A stretch of 64,000 nt of DNA from Streptomyces sp. NBC_01235 (GTDB lineage Bacteria > Actinomycetota > Actinomycetes > Streptomycetales > Streptomycetaceae). The notes below the pieces were generated by a model. It did not search any database, was not told the DNA's origin, and worked only from the letters and a program-made list of their open reading frames with translations. Each line of letters starts with the position of its first letter. Positions within the stretch are counted from its first letter, which is position 1. Positions 53,128 to 62,055 of this stretch are shown piece by piece. The translations under genes were made by a program, and so were the position numbers. The stretch lies in the NCBI RefSeq assembly GCF_035989285.1, contig NZ_CP108513.1, forward strand, positions 7,006,001 through 7,070,000, read 5' to 3'.

Positions 53128-53213
53128 CGGTCGTTCGTCGGCTGCGGGCCCGCGGGGGTCTGTCGTGCCCACGCGGCGGAGCCGCATGCCGACAGCCCCG
53201 CGCCCCTGACGTG
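53128..53213. repeat. Dispersed Streptomyces intergenic repeat, copy 2 (inverted)
   Basis: The reverse complement matches the element at 28094-28198: AGGGGCGCGGGGC, then TGCGGCTCCGCCGCGTGGGC and a CCCGCAGCCGACG block. It lies between mmpB and pccE. Confidence 0.65.
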
Positions 53214-53220
53214 GCCGCCC

Positions 53221-53430
53221 CTAGCCCGGCCAGTAGGTGCGGGTCCAGGAAGCCTGGCCGGGGTGCGGGACGCGCCGTGTCGCGATGCGCGACGGGTCGG
53301 ACCACGCGTCCCTGGGTCCCGGTGCGCCGGGCGGCTCCGCTGCTGCCGCCGCGGCGCGGGCTCGGACCACCGCCAGGGCGGCGGCGAGCTCCTCGGGGGT
53401 CGGGTTGCCCCGTACGACCTTGATCGTCAT
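53221..53430 (-). CDS. pccE: Acyl-CoA carboxylase epsilon subunit
   Basis: A 69-residue protein with the AccE/PccE signature: MTIKVVRGNPTPEELAAALA at the start, an Ala-rich helix and a Trp-containing tail (DPSRIATRRVPHPGQASWTR). Epsilon subunits occur only in actinobacterial acyl-CoA carboxylases, where they bridge AccA2 and PccB and raise activity. It starts 8 bp after the pccB stop. Confidence 0.9.
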   Translation of the reverse strand: MTIKVVRGNPTPEELAAALAVVRARAAAAAAEPPGAPGPRDAWSDPSRIATRRVPHPGQASWTRTYWPG

Positions 53431-53438
53431 GGCGGCTC

Positions 53439-55061
53439 CTAGAGGGGGATGTTGCCGTGCTTCTTCGGGGGCAGGGATTCCCGCTTGGTGCGCAGTTGAC
53501 GCAGGCCGCGCACGATGTGGCGGCGGGTGTCGGACGGCATGATCACCGAGTCGATGTAACCGCGCTCGGCCGCGACATAGGGGTTGAGGAGGGCGTCCTC
53601 GTACTCCTGGATCAGCCGGGCGCGCACCGCCTCTGAGCTTTCGGCGTCCGCCCCGTTCGCCTCCGCCTCCGCGATCGTGCGCCGGTGCAGGATGTTGACC
53701 GCGCCCTGGGCGCCCATGACGGCGATCTGGGCGGTCGGCCAGGCGAGGTTGATGTCGGCGCCCAGGTGCTTGGAGCCCATGACGTCGTAGGCGCCGCCGA
53801 AGGCCTTGCGGGTGATCACCGTGATGAGGGGGACCGTGGCCTCCGCGTAGGCGTAGATCAGCTTGGCGCCGCGGCGGATGATGCCGTCGTGCTCCTGGTC
53901 GACGCCGGGGAGGAAGCCGGGCACGTCCACGAAGGTGAGGACGGGGATGTTGAAGGCGTCGCAGGTGCGCACGAAGCGGGCCGCCTTCTCGGAGGCCGTG
54001 ATGTCGAGGCAGCCCGCGAACTGCATGGGCTGGTTGGCGACGATGCCGACCGGGTGGCCCTCGACCCGGCCGTAGCCGGTGAGGATGTTCGGCGCGAACA
54101 GCGCCTGCGTCTCGAAGAACTCGGCGTCGTCCAGGACGTGCTCGATCACCGTGTGCATGTCGTACGGCTGGTTCGCGCTGTCCGGGACGATGCCGTCCAG
54201 CTCCAGGTCCTCGTCGGTGACGGACAGGTCCGCCTCCTCCGGGAACACCGGAGGCTCGGAGAGGTTGTTGGACGGCAGGTACGACAGCAGCTGTTTGACG
54301 TACTCGACGGCGTCCTTCTCGTCGCCCGCCATGTGGTGGGCCACGCCCGAGACGGAGTTGTGGGTGCGCGCGCCGCCCAGCTCCTCGAAGCCGACGTCCT
54401 CGCCGGTCACCGTCTTGATGACGTCCGGGCCGGTGATGAACATGTGCGAGGTCTGGTCGACCATGACGGTGAAGTCGGTGATCGCGGGGGAGTACACCGC
54501 GCCGCCCGCGCAGGGGCCCACGACCAGGCTGATCTGCGGGATCACACCGGACGCGTGCGTGTTGCGGCGGAAGATCTCGCCGTACGCGCCCAGCGAGGCC
54601 ACGCCCTCCTGGATGCGGGCGCCGCCGGAGTCGTTGATGCCGATGACCGGACAGCCGGTCTTCAGCGCGAAGTCCATGATCTTGACGATCTTCTGGCCGT
54701 AGACCTCGCCCAGCGCGCCGCCGAAGACCGTGAAGTCCTGGGAGAAGACCGCGACCGGACGGCCGTCGACGGTGCCGTAGCCGGTGACGACGCCGTCTCC
54801 GTACGGGCGGTTGTTCTCCAGGCCGAAGTTGGTGGAGCGGTGCCGGGCGAACTCGTCCAACTCGACGAAGGAACCCTCGTCGAGGAGCAGCTCGATCCGC
54901 TCACGGGCCGTCAACTTGCCCTTGGCGTGCTGTTTCTCGACGGCGCGTTCCGAACCGGCGTGCGTCGCTTCCTGGATGCGGCGCTGGAGATCCGCGAGCT
55001 TGCCCGCGGTCGTGTGGATGTCGATCCCTGGGATCTCTGGGCGCTCTTCCGGCTCGGACAT
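53439..55061 (-). CDS. pccB: Propionyl-CoA carboxylase beta (carboxyltransferase) subunit
   Basis: A 540-residue carboxyltransferase, very similar to what I remember of S. coelicolor PccB. Oxyanion holes and CoA sites are in [26 protein letters not shown] and [18 protein letters not shown]. The Asp in [11 protein letters not shown] corresponds to the residue (Asp422 of S. coelicolor PccB) that sets propionyl- versus acetyl-CoA preference. ATG 55061 with AGGGAG upstream. It forms the carboxylase with accA2 and pccE and faces birA, which attaches the biotin. Confidence 0.94.
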   Translation of the reverse strand: MSEPEERPEIPGIDIHTTAGKLADLQRRIQEATHAGSERAVEKQHAKGKLTARERIELLLDEGSFVELDEFARHRSTNFGLENNRPYGDGVVTGYGTVDGRPVAVFSQDFTVFGGALGEVYGQKIVKIMDFALKTGCPVIGINDSGGARIQEGVASLGAYGEIFRRNTHASGVIPQISLVVGPCAGGAVYSPAITDFTVMVDQTSHMFITGPDVIKTVTGEDVGFEELGGARTHNSVSGVAHHMAGDEKDAVEYVKQLLSYLPSNNLSEPPVFPEEADLSVTDEDLELDGIVPDSANQPYDMHTVIEHVLDDAEFFETQALFAPNILTGYGRVEGHPVGIVANQPMQFAGCLDITASEKAARFVRTCDAFNIPVLTFVDVPGFLPGVDQEHDGIIRRGAKLIYAYAEATVPLITVITRKAFGGAYDVMGSKHLGADINLAWPTAQIAVMGAQGAVNILHRRTIAEAEANGADAESSEAVRARLIQEYEDALLNPYVAAERGYIDSVIMPSDTRRHIVRGLRQLRTKRESLPPKKHGNIPL

Positions 55062-55171
55062 CGGGATGTGGCTCCCTGCCTGCTCAAAAGGGGGGACGGT
55101 TACTCATCCGTAGCGTAGTGGTGGGCCTACCGATCGGCAGTGCGGCGTTTAACACACCTAGGGTGGCTTGC

Positions 55172-56038
55172 ATGACACCGCAAGATGCAGCAGACCCGGG
55201 CAGCAGCCGATGGTCCGATCTGGACCGTCCGCCCCTCAACGTCCTGGCGCTGCGCCGCGCGCTGCTCCGGCCGGACGGGCTGTGGACGGGGGTGGAGGTG
55301 GTGCAGAGCACCGGGTCCACCAACTCCGACCTGGTGACGGCGGCGAGCGCGGGCCAGGCGGGCCAGGGCGCGGTGCTCGTCGCCGAGGAGCAGACGGCGG
55401 GCCGGGGACGCCTGGACCGCCGGTGGTCGGCGCCCCCGCGGTCCGGCCTGTTCTTCTCCGTGCTGCTCACGCCGACCGAGGTGCCGGTGTCCCGCTGGGG
55501 CTGGCTGCCGCTGCTCACCGGGGTCGCCGTCGCGACGGGACTGTCCCGGGTGGCGGGCGTCGACACGGCACTCAAGTGGCCCAACGACCTCCTGGTGACC
55601 ATCGGGGGAGAGGAACGCAAGACCGGCGGCATCCTCGCGGAGCGGGCGGGCGAGGACTCGGTGGTCGTCGGCGTCGGCATCAACGTCACCCTGCGCGCGG
55701 ACGAACTCCCCGTCCCCCAGGCGGGCTCGCTGGCCCTCGCCGGCGCGCTGAACACCGACCGGGACCCGCTGCTGCGGGGCGTCCTGCGGTCGCTGGAGGA
55801 GTGGTACGGGCGCTGGCTGGCGGCCGGCGGCGACCCCGCGGCGAGCGGCCTCCAGGAGACGTACGCGGCCGGGTGCGCGACCCTGGGACGAACGGTACGG
55901 GCCGAGTTGCCGGGGGACCGGTCGATCGTCGGCGAGGCGGTCGCGGTCGACGGCGACGGCCGGCTCGTGATCGCCACGGAGGAAGGGGTACAGGAGCCGG
56001 TGGGGGCGGGCGACATCGTCCACTTGCGACCGGCGTGA
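55172..56038 (+). CDS. birA: Biotin-protein ligase (monofunctional)
   Basis: A 288-residue biotin-[acyl-CoA carboxylase] ligase. STGSTNSDLVTAA, the biotinyl-AMP loop AEEQTAGRGRLDRRW, LKWPNDLLV and RKTGGILAE are present, and a C-terminal SH3-like domain follows. The N-terminal helix-turn-helix of E. coli BirA is absent, so it should modify AccA2 but not repress biotin genes directly. ATG 55172 is 7 nt after TAGGGT, a leaderless arrangement. It is divergent from pccB, 110 bp away. Confidence 0.92.
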   Translation: MTPQDAADPGSSRWSDLDRPPLNVLALRRALLRPDGLWTGVEVVQSTGSTNSDLVTAASAGQAGQGAVLVAEEQTAGRGRLDRRWSAPPRSGLFFSVLLTPTEVPVSRWGWLPLLTGVAVATGLSRVAGVDTALKWPNDLLVTIGGEERKTGGILAERAGEDSVVVGVGINVTLRADELPVPQAGSLALAGALNTDRDPLLRGVLRSLEEWYGRWLAAGGDPAASGLQETYAAGCATLGRTVRAELPGDRSIVGEAVAVDGDGRLVIATEEGVQEPVGAGDIVHLRPA

Positions 56039-56184
56039 GGTCCCTGTTCCCCGGCAACTACCGCCTCACGGCAATGCCGGGCAACATACCCCCTGCCGAA
56101 CCGAACGGAGTGAGCTGGCGCACACCTGCCGTAGAGTTGAGGCCGGTCGATACCTGACCGCGGAAGATCGGAAGGGCAGCAGGC

Positions 56185-57336
56185 GTGACCGTCGACGACA
56201 CGGGCTCCGGCGCCGGCGCGGACGGCCGGGTAAACCTGCCGGCCGCCGAACCCGGCGAGCCGGGCGACCCCGGTGAGGACCCGCATCCTCTCGCTCTGCG
56301 CCTCGAACAGCTCATCCTCGGCGCCGAGCGGCGCTACACCCCCTTTCAGGCCGCCCGCAGCGCGGGTGTGTCCATGGAGCTGGCGTCGCGCTTCTGGCGG
56401 GCCATGGGCTTCGCCGACATCGGGCAGGCCAGGGCGCTCACCGAGGCCGACGTCCTCGCACTGCGCCGCCTGGCGGGTCTCGTCGAGGCGGGTCTGCTGA
56501 GCGAGGCGATGGCCGTGCAGGTGGCGCGGTCCACCGGGCAGACCACCGCCCGTCTGGCGGAATGGCAGATCGACTCCTTCCTGGAGGGCCTGACCGAGCC
56601 GCCCGAGCCGGGCATGACCCGCACCGAGGTCACCTATCCCATCGTCGAGCTGCTGCTGCCGGAGCTGGAGGAGTTCCTCGTCTACGTCTGGCGCCGCCAG
56701 CTCGCCGCCTCGGCCGGCCGGGTCGTGCAGGCCGCGGACGACGAGGAGATGGTCGACCGGCGGCTCGCCGTCGCCTTCGCCGATCTCGTCGGCTTCACCC
56801 GCCTCACCCGCCGGATGGAGGAGGAGGAGCTCGGCGAGCTGGTGGAGGCCTTCGAGACCACCGCCGCCGACCTGGTGGCCGCCCGTGGCGGACGGCTGAT
56901 CAAGACCCTGGGCGACGAGGTGCTGTACGCGGCGGACGACGCGGGCATCGCCGCCGACATCGCGCTGCTGCTCGTCGAGACGATGAGCAACGACGAGACG
57001 ATGCCCGAGCTGCGCGTCGGCATGGCTTTCGGCACGGTCACCACCCGAATGGGCGATGTCTTCGGGACCACGGTCAACCTGGCCTCGCGACTGACGTCGA
57101 TAGCGCCACGGGACGCCGTCCTCGTCGACAGCGCGTTCGCCGAGGAGCTGATCCGTACCGGCGATGCCCCGGCCTCGGAGGCGGAGGCCGCGGAGGAGGC
57201 GGCCGCCGCCGAGAAGGAGGGCGAGGACCCGCCGACGTACCGTTTCGCGCTACAGCCCATGTGGCAGCGGCCGGTGCGCGGTCTCGGCGTGGTGGAGCCC
57301 TGGCTGCTCACACGGCGCAACAGCGCGCAGACCTGA
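56185..57336 (+). CDS. cya: Adenylate cyclase (class III)
   Basis: A 383-residue class III cyclase making cAMP. The N-terminal part (about residues 30-130) is a helical regulatory domain (RYTPFQAARSAGVSMELASR). The catalytic domain from about 190 has AVAFADLVGFTRLTRRM with the first metal Asp, GGRLIKTLGDEVLYAADD, and GTTVNLASRLTSIA. No membrane segment is seen. Length and context match the single Cya of S. coelicolor, which influences germination and antibiotic synthesis. GTG 56185; TAGAGT at 56132-56137 is a possible -10. Confidence 0.92.
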   Translation: MTVDDTGSGAGADGRVNLPAAEPGEPGDPGEDPHPLALRLEQLILGAERRYTPFQAARSAGVSMELASRFWRAMGFADIGQARALTEADVLALRRLAGLVEAGLLSEAMAVQVARSTGQTTARLAEWQIDSFLEGLTEPPEPGMTRTEVTYPIVELLLPELEEFLVYVWRRQLAASAGRVVQAADDEEMVDRRLAVAFADLVGFTRLTRRMEEEELGELVEAFETTAADLVAARGGRLIKTLGDEVLYAADDAGIAADIALLLVETMSNDETMPELRVGMAFGTVTTRMGDVFGTTVNLASRLTSIAPRDAVLVDSAFAEELIRTGDAPASEAEAAEEAAAAEKEGEDPPTYRFALQPMWQRPVRGLGVVEPWLLTRRNSAQT

Positions 57337-57352
57337 AGCCGGTGAAGGAGCG

Positions 57353-58048
57353 CTAGAACTTCGGTACGGGTGCGCCCAGGGGGTCCACGCAGAGGCCGAC
57401 GACGGGGACGCAGACGCCCGGCTGACGCGGACCGGCCGTCTTCTCCGGCTCGGGCGCGGATGCCGCCGTCCTCGCAGCGCGCGGCGGCGTCGGTGTCGCC
57501 GTGGGCTGCGGGGCGGTGCTCCTCGCTGACGCGGGCGCCGGGGCTTGGGGCGCGGCCGGGGTGTAGGTGGCGCCCGGGGTGAGGGCCACGGACGTGGGCG
57601 AGCCCGGGGTGCCGGGGACGAGACCGACCTCGGGAGCCGGGCTCGTACTCGCTCCGCCCATGGCGCTGGGCGCGGTCGGCGTGGCGGCGACGGTGGCGCC
57701 CGCGTCGGCCGTGCGGCCGGTGTCCGCGCCGGTGCCAGTACCCGCGCCCGTGCCTGTTTCTGTGCCCGTGTCTGTGGCCGAGACCGGGTCGGGCTGGGAT
57801 TCGGCCTCCGCGGCGCCCGGACCGGCGACGCCGCCCGAGCCGGGGGTCAGCCGGAGGAGGCTCAGCACACCGGCGGCCAGCGCGAGGCCGCCCGCGGTGA
57901 ACAACACCTTGCGGGGGCGGGGCCGGCGATGCCGGCCGCGGGCGCGCGGAGCCCAGAGAGGGCCGGCCTGCTCCGGTTCCGCCCCGCCCCAGGCTGCCGT
58001 CGCGTCCCGACGTGCCCTCTCGTCCAGCCCGGTCCGCGTGCTCGTCAT
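57353..58048 (-). CDS. Single-pass protein with Thr/Gly/Pro-rich extracellular region
   Basis: A 231-residue protein from ATG 58048 with GGGAGGG upstream. A basic cytoplasmic segment of about 50 residues (RARGRHRRPRPRK) is followed by one membrane helix (VLFTAGGLALAAGVLSLLRL), then a long disordered outer region with Thr-Gly repeats (TDTGTETGTGAGTGTGADTG) and Pro/Ala/Thr. The end, QPGVCVPVVGLCVDPL, has two Cys four to five residues apart and looks like the only ordered part. No family recognised. Convergent with cya. Confidence 0.7.
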   Translation of the reverse strand: MTSTRTGLDERARRDATAAWGGAEPEQAGPLWAPRARGRHRRPRPRKVLFTAGGLALAAGVLSLLRLTPGSGGVAGPGAAEAESQPDPVSATDTGTETGTGAGTGTGADTGRTADAGATVAATPTAPSAMGGASTSPAPEVGLVPGTPGSPTSVALTPGATYTPAAPQAPAPASARSTAPQPTATPTPPRAARTAASAPEPEKTAGPRQPGVCVPVVGLCVDPLGAPVPKF

Positions 58049-58263
58049 CGCGCGTTCCCTCCCCGATGCGGTCGCGCCCCCGATGCACCGGGGCGGACGC
58101 ACGGTATGCGTTCCTGTGGGCGGTGCGGGGGGAGTTGGGCGAGATGTCACTCGAAGGGGTGGGCGGGCCCCATGCGGGGGCGGGTCCGCTCTTTCGCCCG
58201 CGGACCCCGGCTGGGATGATCGGGCGAGTCGAAAATGTTAACCCGCGTTAACCGGAGGGTGTC

Positions 58264-59079
58264 GTGAGCGGTGTCATGGGCGAGGAACGGTTCGGGGAGT
58301 TCGTGCTGGTGCGGCGGCACGGGGACGACGGGCACGTCGCGGAGCTGGCCCTCGACCGGCCGAAGGCCATGAACGCCGTCTCCACCGACATGGCCCGGTC
58401 GATCGCCGGGGCGTGCGCGGCGCTGGGCGAGGACCGGGAGGTCCGGGTGGTCGTGCTGACCTCGACGCACGAGCGGGCGTTCTGCGTCGGCGCCGACCTG
58501 AAGGAGCGCAACTCCTTCAGCGACGCCGAGCTGGTCCGGCAGCGGCCGTTCACCCGCGGGGCGTACACCGGCGTACTGGAGCTGCCGGTCCCCACGGTCG
58601 CCGCGGTGCACGGCTTCGCGCTGGGCGGCGGCTTCGAGCTGGCCCTGGCCTGCGACGTGATCGTGGCCGACGGCACGGCCGTGGTGGGGCTGCCCGAGGT
58701 GTCGGTGGGCGTGATCCCCGGGGGCGGCGGGACGCAGTTGCTGCCGCGCCGGGTGGGGGCGGCCCGGGCGGCCGAGCTGATCTTCACGGCGCGCCGGGTG
58801 GAGGCGGCCGAGGCGCGGGAGCTGGGTCTGGTGGACGTCCTGGTGGAGGAGGGGCGGGACCGGGAGGAGGCGCTGGCGCTGGCCGCGCGGATCGGCGGCA
58901 ACTCGCCGGTGGGTCTGCGGGCGGCGAAGCGTGCGCTGCGGCTGGGGCAGGGGCTGGATCTGCGGGCCGGGCTGGAGGTGGAGGACGCGGCGTGGCGGTC
59001 GGTGGCGTTCTCGGGGGACCGCGCGGAGGGGGTGGCGGCCTTCAACGAGAAGCGGAAGCCGCAGTGGCCGGGTGAGTGA
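58264..59079 (+). CDS. Enoyl-CoA hydratase/isomerase family protein
   Basis: A 271-residue crotonase-fold protein. AFCVGADLKER forms the first oxyanion element, VHGFALGGGFELALACD the second with one catalytic Glu, and GLPEVSVGVIPGGGGTQLLP carries the other Glu, so hydratase chemistry (adding water to enoyl-CoA in fatty-acid or branched-chain breakdown) is feasible. GTG 58264 has GGAGGG about 7 nt upstream. It is monocistronic; substrate chain length unknown. Confidence 0.9.
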   Translation: MSGVMGEERFGEFVLVRRHGDDGHVAELALDRPKAMNAVSTDMARSIAGACAALGEDREVRVVVLTSTHERAFCVGADLKERNSFSDAELVRQRPFTRGAYTGVLELPVPTVAAVHGFALGGGFELALACDVIVADGTAVVGLPEVSVGVIPGGGGTQLLPRRVGAARAAELIFTARRVEAAEARELGLVDVLVEEGRDREEALALAARIGGNSPVGLRAAKRALRLGQGLDLRAGLEVEDAAWRSVAFSGDRAEGVAAFNEKRKPQWPGE

Positions 59080-59200
59080 CCGCTTTTCGGGACCGCATGG
59101 GACGTCGTCGGGCCGCCATGGGGGCCGCAGCGGGGCGGTCACGTCACTCCAAGTGCTCCCCTGTGTCTCTTTTTCACCCAAATATCCCTAGCCTGGGGAG

Positions 59201-60343
59201 ATGGGTGAGGACAGACGCCTGGTGGCCGTGGTGGCGCTCGCGCAGGGGATGGCGGCCGCGCACACCCCCCGCGAGTCCTGGCGCGCGGCCGCCCTCGGGG
59301 CCTGCCGGGCGCTGGCCGGCGGCTTCGCCGCGCTCTCGGTCTGGGAGCGGGACCTCGGGCGGCTGCGCGTCCTGGCGAACGTGGGGGACCGGGCCGCCGA
59401 CGAGGACGAGTTCCCGGACGACGAGGCCTACCCGGTGCACCAGTTCCCCGAGATCACCGAGTTCCTGCACGAGCGCTGGGCGGCCGGCGGCGAGCCCAAC
59501 GCCTGGGTCGAGACGGCGCAGGGGCCCGCCGCCGGGCGCCCCGGCTACTGCCACCAGCGCGTCGCCGCCCTGCGCCGGCGGGGCCGCGGCTCCTGCGTGG
59601 TCGCGCCGATCGTGCTGCACGGCCGGGCCTGGGGCGAGCTGTATGTCGCCCGCTCCGCAGGCACCCCCGACTTCGAGCGTGCCGACGCCGACTTCGCGAC
59701 CGTCCTCGCCGCCGTCGTCGCCGCCGGGCTCGCCCAGACCGAGCGGCTGGAGGAGGCGCGCCGGCTCGCTTTCACCGACGCCCTCACCGGGCTGGCCAAC
59801 CGCCGCTCCGTCGACGTCCGGCTGGAGGAGGCGGTCGAGCGGCACCGGACACAGGGGGTCGTCGTCAGCCTCGTCGTGTGTGACCTCAACGGGCTGAAGC
59901 GGGTCAACGACACCCGCGGGCACGCCGCCGGCGACCGGCTGCTGGAGCGGTTCGGGTCGGTGCTGTCGCTGTGCGGGGCCATGCTGCCCGGCGCGCTGGC
60001 CGCCCGGCTCGGCGGAGACGAGTTCTGCCTGCTGGCCGTCGGGCCGCCCGCCGACGACGTCGTCAAGGTCGCCGACGATCTCTGCCGCCGGGCCGGTGAA
60101 CTGGAGCTCGGCGAGGGCGTGGCCTGCGGGGTCGCCTCCACCGAGGACCCCATCGGCGAGGTGCGCTCCGCCCGCCGGCTCTTCCGGCTCGCCGACGCCG
60201 CGCAGTACCGCGCCAAGGCCGTACGAGCCGCCCGTCCGGTGGTCGCGGGCCGGCAGGGACCCGACGACCCCGTCGTCCGCCTCGCCGACGAGCCCTCCCA
60301 CGAGCAGACCGCCGAGCGCCGTCGCTTCCGTGGCCGCCCCTAG
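59201..60343 (+). CDS. GAF-GGDEF diguanylate cyclase
   Basis: A 380-residue soluble protein. A GAF-like sensor domain spans about residues 15-180 (SVWERDLGRLRVLANVGDRA, VVAPIVLHGRAWGELYVARS). The GGDEF domain follows from about 185 (RLAFTDALTGLANRRSVDVR) with an intact ARLGGDEFCLLAV catalytic loop, so it should make cyclic di-GMP, a developmental signal in Streptomyces. No inhibitory RxxD site is evident just before GGDEF. ATG 59201 lies 6 nt after TAGCCT. It may be the ortholog of one of the named Cdg proteins (possibly CdgE); I am not certain. Confidence 0.9.
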   Translation: MGEDRRLVAVVALAQGMAAAHTPRESWRAAALGACRALAGGFAALSVWERDLGRLRVLANVGDRAADEDEFPDDEAYPVHQFPEITEFLHERWAAGGEPNAWVETAQGPAAGRPGYCHQRVAALRRRGRGSCVVAPIVLHGRAWGELYVARSAGTPDFERADADFATVLAAVVAAGLAQTERLEEARRLAFTDALTGLANRRSVDVRLEEAVERHRTQGVVVSLVVCDLNGLKRVNDTRGHAAGDRLLERFGSVLSLCGAMLPGALAARLGGDEFCLLAVGPPADDVVKVADDLCRRAGELELGEGVACGVASTEDPIGEVRSARRLFRLADAAQYRAKAVRAARPVVAGRQGPDDPVVRLADEPSHEQTAERRRFRGRP

Positions 60344-60442
60344 GGCCGTGCCTTCCGGGGGTGAGTCTGTGATCTATTCGGTAAGGGGCGAACCCCGCCC
60401 CCACTGGTGACATCCTCGTCTTCACTGCGTACGCTCCTGAAT

Positions 60443-61987
60443 ATGGATATGCACACTGTGGTGGTGGGGACGTCCGGGGCGACCGCGTCCGACGTGCTCG
60501 CCGTGGCGCGCGACGGCGCCCGCATCGAGCTCTCCGCGGAAGCGGTGGCGGCCCTCTCCGCGGCCCGCGAGATCGTGGACGCGCTGGCGGCCAAGCCCGA
60601 GCCCGTCTACGGCGTCTCCACCGGTTTCGGCGCGCTCGCCACCCGGCACATCAGCCCGGAGCTGCGTGCCCAGCTCCAGCGCAACATCGTCCGCTCGCAC
60701 GCCGCCGGCATGGGCCCGCGCGTGGAGCGGGAGGTCGTCCGGGCGCTGATGTTCCTGCGGCTGAAGACCGTCTGCTCCGGGCACACCGGCGTCCGGCCCG
60801 AGGTCGCGCAGACCATGGCCGACATCCTGAACGCCGGCATCACCCCGGTCGTCCACGAGTACGGCTCCCTGGGCTGCTCCGGCGACCTTGCCCCGCTCTC
60901 GCACTGCGCCCTCACGCTCATGGGCGAGGGCGACGCCGAGGGCCCGGACGGCGACGTACGGCCCGCCGCCGCGCTCCTCGCCGAGCACGGCATCGCCCCC
61001 GTCGAACTGCGCGAGAAGGAGGGCCTGGCGCTCCTCAACGGCACCGACGGCATGCTCGGCATGCTGGTCATGGCCCTCGCCGACCTCGACATGCTCTACA
61101 AGTCCGCCGACGTCACGGCCGCCCTGTCGCTGGAGGCACTCCTCGGCACCGACAAGGTCCTCGCCCCCGAGCTGCACGCCATCCGCCCGCACCCGGGTCA
61201 GGGCGCCAGCGCCGCCAACATGCTGGCGGTCCTCGCGGGTTCGGAGCTCACCGGGCACCACCAGGACGACGCGCCCCGCGTCCAGGACGCCTATTCGGTG
61301 CGCTGCGCCCCGCAGGTCGCCGGCGCCGGCCGGGACACCATGGCCCACGCCCGGCTCGTCGCCGAGCGCGAGCTGGCCTCGGCCGTCGACAACCCGGTGG
61401 TCCTCCCCGACGGCCGCGTCGAGTCCAACGGCAACTTCCACGGTGCCCCGGTCGCCTACGTCCTGGACTTCCTCGCCATCGCCGTCGCCGACCTCGCCTC
61501 CATCGCCGAGCGGCGCACCGACCGGCTGCTGGACAAGAACCGCAGCCACGGCCTGCCGCCGTTCCTCGCGGACGACGCCGGCGTCGACTCGGGGCTGATG
61601 ATCGCCCAGTACACGCAGGCCGCGCTGGTCAGCGAGCTGAAGCGGCTGGCCGTCCCGGCGTCCGCCGACTCGATCCCGTCCTCCGCCATGCAGGAGGACC
61701 ACGTGTCGATGGGCTGGTCCGCCGCCCGCAAGCTGCGCACCGCCATCGACAACCTCACGCGCGTCATCGCCGTCGAGCTGTACGCCGCCACGCGCGGTGT
61801 GGAGCTGCGCGAGGGGCTGACCCCGGCGCCGGCGACCCGGGCGGTCATCGACGCCGTACGCAAGGCGGGCGTCCAGGGCCCCGGCCCGGACCGGTTCCTC
61901 GCACCCGACCTCGCGGCGGCGGACGCGTTCGTGCGCGACGGACGGCTCGTCGCGGCGGTGGAGACGGTCACCGGGCCGCTGCGGTAA
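60443..61987 (+). CDS. hutH: Histidine ammonia-lyase
   Basis: A 514-residue HAL converting L-histidine to trans-urocanate and ammonia, the first step of histidine use as carbon and nitrogen source. The MIO-forming triad region reads YGSLGCSGDLAPLSHCA, with Cys-Ser-Gly where most enzymes have Ala-Ser-Gly. YGVSTGFGALATRHI, GSELTGHHQDDAPRVQDAYS and SIPSSAMQEDHVSMG are conserved. ATG 60443 lies 7 nt after TACGCT, which suggests a leaderless transcript. Other hut genes are not in this window. Confidence 0.94.
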   Translation: MDMHTVVVGTSGATASDVLAVARDGARIELSAEAVAALSAAREIVDALAAKPEPVYGVSTGFGALATRHISPELRAQLQRNIVRSHAAGMGPRVEREVVRALMFLRLKTVCSGHTGVRPEVAQTMADILNAGITPVVHEYGSLGCSGDLAPLSHCALTLMGEGDAEGPDGDVRPAAALLAEHGIAPVELREKEGLALLNGTDGMLGMLVMALADLDMLYKSADVTAALSLEALLGTDKVLAPELHAIRPHPGQGASAANMLAVLAGSELTGHHQDDAPRVQDAYSVRCAPQVAGAGRDTMAHARLVAERELASAVDNPVVLPDGRVESNGNFHGAPVAYVLDFLAIAVADLASIAERRTDRLLDKNRSHGLPPFLADDAGVDSGLMIAQYTQAALVSELKRLAVPASADSIPSSAMQEDHVSMGWSAARKLRTAIDNLTRVIAVELYAATRGVELREGLTPAPATRAVIDAVRKAGVQGPGPDRFLAPDLAAADAFVRDGRLVAAVETVTGPLR

Positions 61988-61994
61988 GACGGTT

Positions 61995-62038
61995 GGGGCC
62001 CTGCCGGACGCACGTGGTGAACGCGACGGCAGGGCCCC
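61995..62038. terminator. Terminator after hutH
   Basis: GGGGCCCTGCCG pairs with CGGCAGGGCCCC around a 20-nt loop; it also precedes the end of the convergent lipoprotein gene. Confidence 0.75.
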
Positions 62039-62055
62039 TACGGCGGTCTGGCGGC

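Noticed and set aside
53685..55118. 477-codon rightward frame opposite pccB
   Set aside because: Antisense shadow; pccB is nearly identical to known proteins.
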